A DNA stretch of 64,000 nucleotides from NCBI RefSeq assembly GCF_050485565.1, contig NZ_JBJHBQ010000004.1, positions 186,001 to 250,000 of the forward strand, given 5' to 3'. This DNA comes from Glycocaulis sp050485565 (GTDB taxonomy: Bacteria > Pseudomonadota > Alphaproteobacteria > Caulobacterales > Maricaulaceae). Below are positions 51,871-61,762 of this stretch, one piece after another (the stretch's first letter is position 1; the number at the start of each line of letters is the position of its first letter). The notes below the pieces were generated by a model. The model had not been told where the DNA came from. It was given only the letters and a program-made list of their open reading frames with translations, and made no database searches. The position numbers were made by a program, and so were the translations under genes.

Positions 51871-53301
51871 TTAGTGGGATGCCGGGCTTGCCAGAGGCTG
51901 GTGCCGGTTGCGCTCAGCCCTGTTCCACTCGCGGATTTCCTGCGGTGTGGGTTCTGCAACCGCTATCAGTTCGCTGGCGCGCACCCAGGCCGGGGTGCCG
52001 CTGTCCAGCTCGTCGCGGGCGCGATTGGCGAAGATGTAGGCCTGCATCGAATTGCCTACCGAGAAAAACCGTTCCGCCGTTGCAAGCTGCGCCATCGCCG
52101 TCTCTCCGCGCGCCTCATGGGCCAGCGCCAGCTGGAACCAGGCCCAGCTATTCTGCTGCTCGCGTGCCAGTGCAAAGCGCAAATGGGAGACCGCCTCATC
52201 CAGCGCATCGGATTCGCCGGTTCCGATCAGCGACGCCGCAAGATTCACGCGCAAAAGCGGCGCATCGGGCATCAGATCAATCGCGCGCCGGTGCGGTGCG
52301 ACAGAGTCCGCTATCCGTCCGCTCTCGTAGAGCATCTGGCCTTCCAGCTCGTGGAAGAACGGGTTTTCCGGCTCCATCTCGATCAGCTGCGCCAGACGCT
52401 CGCGCGCGTGGTCCAGCCTTCCCTGCCGGAAATAGGCCACCGCGCGCGCATACCGGCCCTCAATGCTGGTATCGCTTTCAGGATAACGCTGGAACACCTG
52501 GGCTGGTGCCACGGTGAAGCCGATGATCTTGGCCTGTATGCGCCGCAGCTCGGCGATTTCCTCCGGGCTGTCTTCCACATCGTAATAGGGCGATGCCTCT
52601 ACCCGGCGCCGCATGGCTTCGATGCGCTGGGACGAGAGGGGGTGAGAGCGGAAATACTCATAGCGCCGGGCCTCGCTCATCACCTCCTGATAGCGGAAGC
52701 GTTCAAACGTGGTCACCAGACCGCGTGAGGACTGGCCTGTGCGGTCCATGAAGGTAATGGCGGCCTGATCGGCGGCGGCTTCCTGGGTGCGCGTATAGCG
52801 CAGCATGTCCAACGTCGCGAATTGCGGCGCGGAGGCGATAATGGCCGCCCCGCCGGCACCGGCTCCGGCCATGGCGGCAACAATGCCCAGCCCCAGCGTG
52901 GCAATCATGGTCGCCATGGCGCCGCGCGTGCCATCGCCAAAGCGCACCAGATGCGCGCCTTCGATATGGCCGATTTCGTGCGCGATAACGGCTTTGATTT
53001 CACCGGGATATTCGGCAATCACGATTGCGCCGGTATGCATGAAGATGTTCTGGCCGCGCGTGACAAACGCGTTGAATTCGTTGTTTCCGACCAGATAGAA
53101 GCCCACCGAATCACGGTCCAGCCCTGCCGCATCCAGCAAGGGATCTGTATAGCCCTGCATGACCGCTTCGATTTCGGTGTCGCGGATCAGGCTTATGCCC
53201 TGGGCATGGGCGGGTGCGGCCGGTCCCAGTATCATCGCCGCGCTGGCGGCCAGGGCCGTCGCCGACGCGCAGCAATCTCTCAGGCGGGCAATAATCGTCA
53301 T
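51871..53301 (-). CDS. M48-family metalloprotease with TPR domain (BepA-like)
   Basis: This 476-aa periplasmic protein has a signal peptide (about residues 1-34, ending APAHAQG), the zinc site HEIGHIEGAH with the further ligand in EAAADQAAI, and a C-terminal TPR-like region from about residue 270 (GRYARAVAYFRQGRLDHARE). This arrangement resembles BepA/YfgC, which helps outer-membrane protein assembly. ATG 53301 has GGAGG about 10 bases upstream; a longer frame to 53901 crosses the rne 3' region and is not used. Confidence 0.9.
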   Translation of the reverse strand: MTIIARLRDCCASATALAASAAMILGPAAPAHAQGISLIRDTEIEAVMQGYTDPLLDAAGLDRDSVGFYLVGNNEFNAFVTRGQNIFMHTGAIVIAEYPGEIKAVIAHEIGHIEGAHLVRFGDGTRGAMATMIATLGLGIVAAMAGAGAGGAAIIASAPQFATLDMLRYTRTQEAAADQAAITFMDRTGQSSRGLVTTFERFRYQEVMSEARRYEYFRSHPLSSQRIEAMRRRVEASPYYDVEDSPEEIAELRRIQAKIIGFTVAPAQVFQRYPESDTSIEGRYARAVAYFRQGRLDHARERLAQLIEMEPENPFFHELEGQMLYESGRIADSVAPHRRAIDLMPDAPLLRVNLAASLIGTGESDALDEAVSHLRFALAREQQNSWAWFQLALAHEARGETAMAQLATAERFFSVGNSMQAYIFANRARDELDSGTPAWVRASELIAVAEPTPQEIREWNRAERNRHQPLASPASH

Positions 53302-53419
53302 GGAGACATGACCTCCGGTACGGCTTCCACCGCTATGCATCACCCCCAACGATAGCCTTTTCATGGCAGAAGTGCAGCCCGCCAGCGCATTTGCACGGAC
53401 GGGCTGCATAAACCTGATG

Positions 53420-56023
53420 TCAGGAGCCCATCCCGAACAGCTTGCCTGAACGTTGCCACCAGCCCGCGCGTTTCGGCCCGGTGTTTTCGCTCTCCTCGCC
53501 CGCTTCGGTGGCCGGCGCTTCGGATGCCGGTTCAGCCTTCTTTGCGCGCGGCTTGCGGGCAGGTGCCTTCTTCTGCCCGGGCGCGTCTTCGCTGGCGCTT
53601 TCAGCCGGAGCCTCGGCGGTTTCAGCGTCTGCCTTTTTCGCAGCAGCTTTACGCGTGCGCTTCGGCTTGGCCGGAGCCTCTGCCTCGACGGCCGCTTCAC
53701 TTTGCGCAGGTGCCGCTTCGGCGGGTTCTGCCTTCTTGCGCCGTGTGCGCTTGGGCTTGGGTGCTTCCTCGGCAGGGGCGGGCTCGCCGGACGAGGCAGG
53801 CGCGTCGCTTGCCTCAGCGGAGCTTTCAGCTGCCTCAGACACCTCTTCCACAGCCTGCTTACGGCGGCGTGACGGGCGCGTGCGTGCGGGAGGTGCCTCA
53901 CCAGATCCGATGGCTTCGCTTTCGCCCGGCTCGATCACCGACAGGCCGGCAATCTCGTTGTTCTCGTCTGAGCTGGATGCGGCGGCCTGATCGTCGCGTG
54001 CCTCGCCTTCACCGCGCCGGCGGCGGCCTCTGCCGCCCCTGCGGCCACGCCGTCTGCGCTTGCGGCCGCCTTCATCATCGCCGTCTGCGTGGGAGGGCGC
54101 GGGACGGTCACCTGAACGGTTCTCCTCGCCTGTTTCCTCGCTATCACTTTCCTGCGCGTCACCGGCCTGCTGGGGCGCACCACCACGCGCTTCGCCATCA
54201 CCGCGATTGCGTCCGCCCCGGCGTCTGCGCTTGCGGCCCCGGCGTTCCTCGCCCTGGCCTTCTGCGCGCGCAGCGGTTTCGGCGCCCTCTGCTGCGTCGT
54301 TATCCTCCTCGTCTTCGAGCGTTACTTCCTCGCGGGCGGCGCGCAGATCGGCCTCATCCTCAGGAGTCAGCACCGCAGATTCCACAGTCAGCGGCTTGGG
54401 CACGTAGGGTCCGCGATCACCGTCTTTACGCGCTTCCAGCCGCTCGATGCGCGATCCGTCGCGTTTCAGGTCGATATCTGTCGCGATCAAGACGCGCATG
54501 TCGAAGCGCTGCTCAACCGCGCGCAGATAGTCGCGCTTCTCGTTGAGCAGGTAGAGCGCCACCTCGTTGGGCAGATGCAGGGCGATCTTCAGGGCGCGAC
54601 CTTTCAGGCCCTCTTCCTCGACGCTGCGGATAGCCGCCAGAGCGCTCGATTCCACGCTGCGCAGATAGCCAATGCCATTGCAGTGCGGGCAGGGCTCGGT
54701 AGAGCCTTCAACCAGGCTGGTACGGCGGCGCTGGCGGGAGATTTCCATCAGGCCGAACTGGGAAATTTTCGCCATCTGGATGCGCGCGCGGTCCTTGGCG
54801 AGCACCTCTTTCATCTTCTTTTCGACGGCGCGGATATTCTTGTTGTCCTCCATATCGATGAAATCGATGATGATGAGGCCGGCAAGGTCACGCAGGCGCA
54901 TCTGGCGCGCGGCTTCCTCGGCCGCTTCCAGATTGGTGCGCAGCGCGGTCTGCTCGATATTGCGCTCTTTGGTCGACTTGCCCGAGTTCACATCGATGGC
55001 GACCAGCGCCTCTGTCGGGTTGATGACCAGATAGCCACCAGACTTCAGCTGCGCGACGGGCGAGTAGATCGCCTCAAGCTGGCTTTCGGTCCCGTGGCGC
55101 AGGAAGAGCGGCATGTCATCGGTATAGGGCTGCACCTTGGTGGCATGGCTCGGCATCAGCATGCGCATGAAGCCCTTGGCTTCCTTGTAGGCTTCCTCGC
55201 CCTCGACCAGGACGTGCTCGATATCCTTGTCGTAAAGGTCGCGGATCGCGCGCTTGACCAGGTTGCCTTCCTCGTAAATCAGCGAGGGCGCGACGGATTT
55301 CAGCGTGGTCTCGCGGATCGTCTCCCACAGGCGGATCAGATAGTCATAGTCTCGCTTGATCTCCAGCTTGGTGCGCGCCGCACCCGCCGTGCGGATGATG
55401 AGGCCCATGCCGCGCGGCAGATCGAGCGACTGGACGGCGCTTTTCAGGCGCTTGCGGTCGGTCGCGCTGGTGATCTTGCGCGAAATGCCGCCCCCACGGT
55501 CGGTATTGGGCATCAGCACGCAATAGCGTCCGGCCAGCGACAGATAGGTGGTCAGCGCCGCGCCCTTATTGCCGCGCTCCTCCTTGGAGACCTGCACCAG
55601 CATGACCTGACGGCGCTTGATGACTTCCTGGATCTTGTATTTGCGAAGCAGATTGCGCCGTTTGCGGGCAATCTCCTCCATCAGATCCTCGTCATCATCG
55701 GCATCGTCGCCGCCATCACTGTCCGTGTCGGCGGTCAGCTCGGCTTCGGCCTCGCGCAGGGCCTGACGATCCTCGAACGGGATCTGGTAGTAGTCGGGAT
55801 GGATCTCGTTAAAGGCCAGAAAGCCGTGCTTGTTGCCGCCATATTCGACAAAGGCGGCCTGAAGCGAGGGTTCTACGCGGGTGACCTGGGCGAGATAGAT
55901 ATTGCCACGAATGGGGCTGCGTGAAGCCGACTCAAAGTCGAAATCTTCAACGCGGTTGGAATCCACAATGACCACCCGGGTTTCTTCCGGGTGGGAGGCG
56001 TCGATCAGCATTTTGCGGGACAT
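53420..56023 (-). CDS. rne: Ribonuclease E/G family endoribonuclease
   Basis: This 867-aa endoribonuclease has an N-terminal catalytic half: MSRKMLIDASHPEETRVVIV, an S1 domain (IRGNIYLAQVTRVEPSLQA), the catalytic region ALVAIDVNSGKSTKERNIE, LAGLIIIDFIDMEDNKNIR, and the Zn-link CPHCNGIGYLR. The C-terminal half is low complexity: acidic and Arg-rich stretches (such as RRRRGRRGGRGRRRR) and Ala/Glu-rich tails, the scaffold for the RNA degradosome. It is preceded by a long gap. Confidence 0.95.
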   Translation of the reverse strand: MSRKMLIDASHPEETRVVIVDSNRVEDFDFESASRSPIRGNIYLAQVTRVEPSLQAAFVEYGGNKHGFLAFNEIHPDYYQIPFEDRQALREAEAELTADTDSDGGDDADDDEDLMEEIARKRRNLLRKYKIQEVIKRRQVMLVQVSKEERGNKGAALTTYLSLAGRYCVLMPNTDRGGGISRKITSATDRKRLKSAVQSLDLPRGMGLIIRTAGAARTKLEIKRDYDYLIRLWETIRETTLKSVAPSLIYEEGNLVKRAIRDLYDKDIEHVLVEGEEAYKEAKGFMRMLMPSHATKVQPYTDDMPLFLRHGTESQLEAIYSPVAQLKSGGYLVINPTEALVAIDVNSGKSTKERNIEQTALRTNLEAAEEAARQMRLRDLAGLIIIDFIDMEDNKNIRAVEKKMKEVLAKDRARIQMAKISQFGLMEISRQRRRTSLVEGSTEPCPHCNGIGYLRSVESSALAAIRSVEEEGLKGRALKIALHLPNEVALYLLNEKRDYLRAVEQRFDMRVLIATDIDLKRDGSRIERLEARKDGDRGPYVPKPLTVESAVLTPEDEADLRAAREEVTLEDEEDNDAAEGAETAARAEGQGEERRGRKRRRRGGRNRGDGEARGGAPQQAGDAQESDSEETGEENRSGDRPAPSHADGDDEGGRKRRRRGRRGGRGRRRRGEGEARDDQAAASSSDENNEIAGLSVIEPGESEAIGSGEAPPARTRPSRRRKQAVEEVSEAAESSAEASDAPASSGEPAPAEEAPKPKRTRRKKAEPAEAAPAQSEAAVEAEAPAKPKRTRKAAAKKADAETAEAPAESASEDAPGQKKAPARKPRAKKAEPASEAPATEAGEESENTGPKRAGWWQRSGKLFGMGS

Positions 56024-56588
56024 AAAGGCGAGCTCCGGTGCGCGCGCCAGCACGAATCATCCGGCCTGTGAGGGCCAGAGCAGAGAGCTGGGCGCTGAGT
56101 TGGGAGCGCAAGGGCGGCGTCGCTTCTGAAGGGGTCGAAGGGAAAGCACGCGCCTGGCGCATGTTCAAGGTTCCTTGTCGGCCTGTCCGGCACCCCCTGA
56201 AAGGCAGGGGAAACACGCGGAGCAGGCCGCTTTGACTGGTCTGGGGCGCGTGCGCGCAGAACCGGATAAGCGGTCCGCGGCGTCTGCCCGGTAAATCTTT
56301 GCTGCCCCGTTGATCCGCTGCGCGAGCCAGCGACGTATCGCCAGGCTCCCGGTCGCGCGGGGCGAGGTAGTGAAGCGTGTCAGGCGCCAGCAATTGCCGG
56401 ACTGGCTGACAGCGTTATCAACACCGAAGCACACCATGCACCATTCGCTCCGGGATGAAAAGCAAGCTTATCCGTGCTAGCCAGCAATTATCGTTACGCG
56501 CTGGTAACCGAATCGAAACCGGGGCGGGCTATTCTCTGTATGAGACCTGCGTTCAAGCAGGCCGGCTGAGGGTGTGCTACAGAGGGTG
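56024..56588. other. Divergent intergenic region between rne and the amidase gene
   Basis: This 565-bp gap contains the rne 5' leader and the amidase promoter region. The part near 56430-56530 is AT-richer and holds one GANTC (GAATC, 56510-56514). The part near rne is G/C-rich with several possible hairpins, and its reading frames look spurious. RNase E mRNA leaders are often self-regulatory, but no named element could be identified. Confidence 0.5.
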
Positions 56589-57845
56589 ATGACGGTGGCG
56601 GTTATCAATGGACTATCAGGTCTGAAGGCATGCATGGCGGCACTGCTCGTCATGGTGGCCAGCGGCTTTGCCCATGCAGATTCCATTACCGCCGTGCGCT
56701 TTGGCGTGCACGACACCCATACCCGCATCGTGATCGAGACCCGCACCGAGATGGGGTTTCGCGCCTTCACCTCTGGTGAGGTGTCGCCGCGCCTGATCGT
56801 TGATATTCCGGGCGCAGGCTGGGCGGTCAGCGGTCTCGATGGCCGGCAGGGGCAGGGCCACGGGCTCGCCGGACGGTTCCGCTTCGACCCCGCTGCGCAG
56901 ACGCCGCGCCTGATTTTCGATCTGACCGAGAGCGCGCAGGTGCGCGAGAGCTTCGCCCTCCCGCCGGGCGAGGGCGGCTATCGTATCGTGATTGACATCG
57001 AACCGGCACCGGCGGCGGTGATGACGGCCAGCTCCGGCTTTGATGTCACCGATCACACCATCACGCAGTATCTGGCTGAGCGTGTGCAGGTGTCTTACGT
57101 GCCGCCGCGCTGTGAGCGCCCGCGCATCGTCATCGATCCGGGCCATGGCGGACGTGATCCGGGTGCGCCGGGCCGGTTTGGCGGGGTGTCGGAATCCCAT
57201 CTGGCGCTGGCTGCCGGGCTCGCGCTGCGCGACATTCTCAATGCCCGTGGCCGCTATGAAGTTATCATGACGCGTGACCGCGACATTTTCCTCGAGCTGG
57301 ATGAGCGTATCCAGGTCGCCCGCCGGGCGCAGGCAGATATCTTCATTTCGCTGCACGCCGATGCCGCGCCCAACGGCGCGACGGGCCCGCGCGGCGCGGC
57401 TGTCTACACCCTGTCGGATTCAGGCACCAACCGCGCGCGCAACCGCGCGCGTCAGGACGGTGAGTGGCTGCAGACCAGCGCCTCGCGCACCGAGCAGGTC
57501 AACGATCTGCTGCTGGAAATGTCGCTGCAGGAAAAGCGCAACCAGTCGCTTATCTTTGCGGCTTCCATTCTGGAGACCTCTTCGGCGATCACGCCGCTCT
57601 TCCGCCGCGAGCCGCTGGAGCGCGGCTTCTGGGTGCTGCTGGATTCCCAGATCCCCGCCGTCCTGTTCGAGATGGGCTTTATGACCAACCCGGACGACTC
57701 GCGTAATCTGAACACTCCGGCCTATCGCCAGCGGCTGATGACGGCGGTGGCAGACTCCATCGATGCCTATTTCGCGGTCTGCAATAATACCGGCCCGGTC
57801 CGCACCGCAGCTGCTGGCAATGCAGGCGGCCCGGCGCTGCGCTGA
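56589..57845 (+). CDS. N-acetylmuramoyl-L-alanine amidase (AMIN plus Amidase_3)
   Basis: This 418-aa protein has a signal peptide (about residues 1-30), an AMIN domain (TRIVIETRTEMGFRAFTSGE, then SPRLIVDIPGAGW), and an Amidase_3 domain with RIVIDPGHGGRDPGAPG (first zinc ligand), DIFISLHADAAP and VLFEMGFMTNPDDS (catalytic Glu). It cleaves peptidoglycan at division, as AmiC does. ATG 56589 is preferred; GTG 56574 is a possible upstream start. It precedes the PBP1A gene by 123 bp. Confidence 0.93.
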   Translation: MTVAVINGLSGLKACMAALLVMVASGFAHADSITAVRFGVHDTHTRIVIETRTEMGFRAFTSGEVSPRLIVDIPGAGWAVSGLDGRQGQGHGLAGRFRFDPAAQTPRLIFDLTESAQVRESFALPPGEGGYRIVIDIEPAPAAVMTASSGFDVTDHTITQYLAERVQVSYVPPRCERPRIVIDPGHGGRDPGAPGRFGGVSESHLALAAGLALRDILNARGRYEVIMTRDRDIFLELDERIQVARRAQADIFISLHADAAPNGATGPRGAAVYTLSDSGTNRARNRARQDGEWLQTSASRTEQVNDLLLEMSLQEKRNQSLIFAASILETSSAITPLFRREPLERGFWVLLDSQIPAVLFEMGFMTNPDDSRNLNTPAYRQRLMTAVADSIDAYFAVCNNTGPVRTAAAGNAGGPALR

Positions 57846-57968
57846 CCTTCCGGCCTGAAACCGGCTTGGACGGATCGGCCTCATCAGGCCATAATGCCGC
57901 CGCAGTGAGGGGCATGGTCTGCAGCCCTGCCGGACAGGCAGGCAGCATCGACTGGACAGGCGAAATAG

Positions 57969-60452
57969 ATGGCAGTCTTCAGCGTGAAAAACTTCGGCAA
58001 GCTGGCTCTCTGGGCAGGCTCGACCATTGCGGTTGTCGGCATCGTGGCTCTGGTCGCGGTGTCCATCTATGTCGCGCGGGTCACCGAAGACCTGCCTGAT
58101 TACGCACAGCTGGCCGAGTATGAGCCGCCGATCATGAGCCGCATGCATGCCGGCGACGGGCTGCTGATCGCCGAATATGCGTTTGAGCGCCGCGTCTTCG
58201 TGCCGATAGACGCGATCCCGCCTCAGGTCCTGAACGCTTTCCTCGCGGCAGAGGACGCCAATTTCTACAATCATAGCGGCATCGACCTGATGGGGCTGGT
58301 GCGCGCGGCTGTGTCCAATATCGGCAATATTATCAATGGCCGCCGTCTTGAGGGCGGTTCGACCATCACCCAGCAGGTGGCCAAGAACTTCCTGCTCTCC
58401 TCCGAGCAGCGTGTAGCGCGCAAGGTGCAGGAAATGGTGCTGGCCATGCGCATGGAGCGCGCCTTCACCAAGGACCGCATACTTGAGCTGTATCTCAACG
58501 AGATTTTCCTCGGCAATCGCGCCTATGGCGTGGCGGCGGCGGCGCTGAACTATTTCGACAGCTCGCTGGACGAGCTGGAATTGCATGAGATCGCGTATCT
58601 GGCAGCCCTGCCCAAGGCGCCGAACAACTACCATCCGACCCGGCGCCCCGAAGCGGCCATCGGCCGCCGCAACTACGTACTCGCGCGCATGCACGTGAAC
58701 GGCTTCATCACGGAAGCAGAGATGCGCGAAGCGCAGGCCCAGCCGCTCGAAACGGTCAGGCGGCTGCAGGGCGAGACCTATCTGGCGGCGGAGTATTTCG
58801 TCGAGGAAGTACGCCGCGAGCTCTTCAACATGTATGGCGAGGAGCAGCTTTACTCCGGCGGTCTGTCGGTGCGTACCTCGCTCGACACCCGCGCCCAGCT
58901 GGCCGCCCGCTCGGCACTGCGTGCCGGCCTGCTGGAATATGACCGGCGCTATGGCTATCGCGGCCCGCTCACCACGCTGGAAGACTTTGACGCCTGGCCG
59001 GAACAACTGGCCGAAGTCGAGGTGCCGCGCGATCTGGACGAGGGGTGGACGCATGGCGTCGTGCTGGAAGTGCGCGATGGTGACGTGCTGATCGGCACGG
59101 TCGACCGCGCACGTGGCAACATCCCGCTATCCGAACTGCGCTGGGCGCGCCGCCCGTCACGCTCGTCGACCACTAATTTCCCGGTGCTTGGCCCGGCCAT
59201 TCAACGCCCGTCCGACGTGCTCGAGCTGGGCGATGTGGTGCTTGTCGAGCGCCTGTCTGAAGAGGGTGAGGAATACGCCCTGCGCCAGGTGCCGGAGGTC
59301 AATGGCGCGGTGATGGCGCTAGATCCCTATACCGGCCGGGTGCTGGCCATGATTGGCGGTTATTCCTTCCAGCACAGCCAGTTCAACCGCGCCACGCAGG
59401 CGCGCCGCCAGCCCGGCTCTTCGTTCAAACCCTTTGTCTATGCCACCGCGCTGGACAATGGCTTCACGCCCGCCAGCATTATTCTGGATGCGCCCTTCGC
59501 GGCCACGGGTGGCGGGGATCACCGCTTCTACCGCCCGTCCAATTATTCCGACCGGTTCTACGGACCCTCCACAATGCGTCTGGGGCTGGAGCTGTCGCGT
59601 AACGTGATGACGGTGCGGCTGGCGCAGGATACCGGCATGCAGCCCATTGCCGAATATGCCGAACGCTTCGGGATTTACGACCGCATGGATCCGGTCCTCG
59701 CCATGTCACTGGGTGCAGGCGAGACCACGCTATGGCGGCTGATGAGCGCCTATGGCGCGCTGGTCAATGGCGGACGGCGTGTGACGCCAACCGTGATCGA
59801 CCGGGTGCAGGACCGTACCGGCCGTACCATTTTCGTGCACGACGAGCGCGAATGCGTGCAATGCGATGTCGAGCAATGGACAGACGGGCTTGCCGAGCCT
59901 GAGCTGGCCGAACTGGGCGAAGAAGTCGTTGACCCGGTGACCGCCTATCAGGTCGTCTCCATGCTGGAAGGCGCGGTGCGGCGCGGTACCGGCAGCGCGC
60001 TCAACGCGCTTGGCCGCCCGGTGGCCGGCAAGACCGGCACCACGAACGAGTTCCGCGATGCCTGGTTTGTCGGCTTTACGCCAGACCTGGTGGTCGGCGT
60101 CTATGTCGGCTTTGATACGCCGGTGCCGCTGGGTTCGGGCGAAGCGGGCGGACGCGCCGCCGCGCCGATTGCGCGCGACACGTTTGCGCCCATTCTGGAA
60201 GACTATCCGGTCGCGCCGTTCCGCGTGCCTGAAGGGGTGCGCCTGGTGCCGATCAATGCACGCTCCGGTGAGCCGTCCGTGCTGGGCCGTCCAGGCGTGA
60301 TCCTGGAGGCATTCCGTCCGGGGACCGAGCCGGTGCGCGGGGCCAGCCGCGAGGAAGAGACGCTCAGCTTTGGCACTGGCCGTCTGCGTGACGGCGATGG
60401 CGAGAACGGCGAATCCGGTGAGGTGGTCGACACGCTGGACGGAATCTACTAG
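57969..60452 (+). CDS. mrcA: Penicillin-binding protein 1A
   Basis: This 827-aa bifunctional peptidoglycan synthase has an N-terminal membrane anchor (about residues 11-38), glycosyltransferase motifs (EDANFYNHSGIDLMGLVRA, then EGGSTITQQVAKNFLLSSEQ), an OB-like linker, and the transpeptidase SxxK (RQPGSSFKPFVYATALD) and KTGTTNEFRDAWFVGF motifs. The amidase just upstream and the bactofilin/M23 pair nearby make this a cell-wall cluster. Confidence 0.95.
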   Translation: MAVFSVKNFGKLALWAGSTIAVVGIVALVAVSIYVARVTEDLPDYAQLAEYEPPIMSRMHAGDGLLIAEYAFERRVFVPIDAIPPQVLNAFLAAEDANFYNHSGIDLMGLVRAAVSNIGNIINGRRLEGGSTITQQVAKNFLLSSEQRVARKVQEMVLAMRMERAFTKDRILELYLNEIFLGNRAYGVAAAALNYFDSSLDELELHEIAYLAALPKAPNNYHPTRRPEAAIGRRNYVLARMHVNGFITEAEMREAQAQPLETVRRLQGETYLAAEYFVEEVRRELFNMYGEEQLYSGGLSVRTSLDTRAQLAARSALRAGLLEYDRRYGYRGPLTTLEDFDAWPEQLAEVEVPRDLDEGWTHGVVLEVRDGDVLIGTVDRARGNIPLSELRWARRPSRSSTTNFPVLGPAIQRPSDVLELGDVVLVERLSEEGEEYALRQVPEVNGAVMALDPYTGRVLAMIGGYSFQHSQFNRATQARRQPGSSFKPFVYATALDNGFTPASIILDAPFAATGGGDHRFYRPSNYSDRFYGPSTMRLGLELSRNVMTVRLAQDTGMQPIAEYAERFGIYDRMDPVLAMSLGAGETTLWRLMSAYGALVNGGRRVTPTVIDRVQDRTGRTIFVHDERECVQCDVEQWTDGLAEPELAELGEEVVDPVTAYQVVSMLEGAVRRGTGSALNALGRPVAGKTGTTNEFRDAWFVGFTPDLVVGVYVGFDTPVPLGSGEAGGRAAAPIARDTFAPILEDYPVAPFRVPEGVRLVPINARSGEPSVLGRPGVILEAFRPGTEPVRGASREEETLSFGTGRLRDGDGENGESGEVVDTLDGIY

Positions 60453-60556
60453 CCGGTACAGCAGCGGGCCTTGTCTGGCGTGGCCAGCTTGGCTATGCGC
60501 CAGTCAGCCCGTCTTCAGGCACTTTTCCTTTTTTGCAGCATTACAGGTTTCCTCCC

Positions 60557-61676
60557 ATGCGCGCCGATATTGCGTCCTTAAAAACCTCCATCGAGCAGTC
60601 AGTGGAACTGCTAAGGAGGCGTCTTTGACTGGGATCAGGCTGAAGCACGCCTCGACGAGCTGAACGCACGCGCCGAGGCACCGGATTTCTGGAATGACGC
60701 GGCCCGGGCGCAGAGCCTGATGCGCGAGCGCAATACGCTCGACCGGCAGATGACCAATGTGCGCGAGATCGAAGCTGAACTTGCCGATACGCTGGAGCTG
60801 GCCGAACTGGCCGATGGCGAAGGCGATGAAGACCTTTATGGCGAGGCCGTAACCGCCCTCAAGGCGCTGAAAGAACGCGCGGGCCGGGCGGAGCTGGAAG
60901 CCCTGCTGTCGGGCGAGGCCGACGCCAATGACTGCTATGTCGAGATACATCCCGGCGCGGGTGGCACCGAGGCGCAGGACTGGGCCGCCATGCTGACGCG
61001 CATGTACACGCGCTGGGCCAATGCGTCCGGCTACAAGGTGGAGGTGATCGAGGAGCAGTCGGGCGAGGAAGCCGGGCTGAAATCGGCTACCCTGCTAATC
61101 AAGGGCGAAAACGCCTATGGCTGGCTGAAAACCGAAGCCGGGGTGCACCGTCTGGTGCGTATCTCGCCCTTTGACAGCTCAGGGCGCCGCCATACCAGCT
61201 TTGCCAGTGTCTGGGTCTATCCGCTGATCGACGACACGATCGAAATCGAGATACTCGACAAGGATGTGCGCACCGATACCTTCCGGGCTTCAGGGGCGGG
61301 CGGCCAGCACGTCAACAAGACCGATAGCGCGATCCGCCTGACCCACGAGCCAACAGGCATCGTGGTGCAGTGTCAGGCTGACCGCTCCCAGCACAAGAAC
61401 CGCGAAACCGCGTGGAACATGCTGCGCGCGCGCCTGTATGAGCTGGAGCTGCAAAAACGCGAGGCGGCAGCCCAGGCGGAAGCCGACGCCAAGACCGATA
61501 TCGGCTGGGGCCACCAGATACGCTCCTACGTCCTGCAGCCCTATCAGATGGTCAAGGATTTGCGCACCAGCGTGGAGACCTCCGATACGCAAGGCGTGCT
61601 GGACGGTGATCTCGATGCCTTCATGGCCGCGGCCCTCGCTGCACGCGTCGGCGGGGAAGAGGCGGCCTCCAGCTAG
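60557..61676 (+). CDS. prfB: Peptide chain release factor 2, with programmed +1 frameshift
   Basis: The gene is read as 60557-60625 joined to 60627-61676, giving 372 aa. The first frame reads MRADIASLKTSIEQSVELLR and stops at TGA 60626-60628 right after CTT. Skipping one base continues as DWDQAEARLDELNARAEAPD into the release factor 2 body. The body has HPGAGGTEAQDW and the peptidyl-hydrolysis GGQ motif in SGAGGQHVNKTDS. RF2 reads UGA and UAA, and frameshifting at its own UGA is a known feedback loop. Downstream-only start calls (ATG 60720) would truncate the protein. Confidence 0.96.
60614..60629 (+). other. prfB programmed +1 frameshift site
   Basis: AGGAGG (60614-60619) acts as an internal Shine-Dalgarno, followed after three bases by CTT (60623-60625) and TGA with C next (60626-60629). 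This AGGAGG-N3-CTT-TGA-C layout is the same spacing as the classic E. coli prfB site. Low RF2 lets the ribosome slip forward one base to GAC. Confidence 0.95.
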
Positions 61677-61706
61677 GGCGTCCGGCTACATCCTTTGCGG
61701 ACAACG

Positions 61707-61738
61707 AAAAAGGGCGGCCCGTATGGACCGCCCTTTTG
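61707..61738. terminator. Bidirectional rho-independent terminator between prfB and the bactofilin gene
   Basis: AAAAGGGCGG and CCGCCCTTTT form a strong stem with a 10-base loop, with A-rich and T-rich flanks on each side. It would stop transcripts from both convergent genes. Confidence 0.9.
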
Positions 61739-61762
61739 TCATTCAGGTACTGAACGCCCGTG

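Noticed and set aside
51871..53901. Extended 676-codon version of the M48 peptidase frame
   Set aside because: The first 200 codons run antiphase through rne and lack family resemblance; ATG 53301 starts a proper signal peptide.
54575..55924. 449-codon open frame opposite rne
   Set aside because: Shadow of the conserved catalytic half of RNase E.
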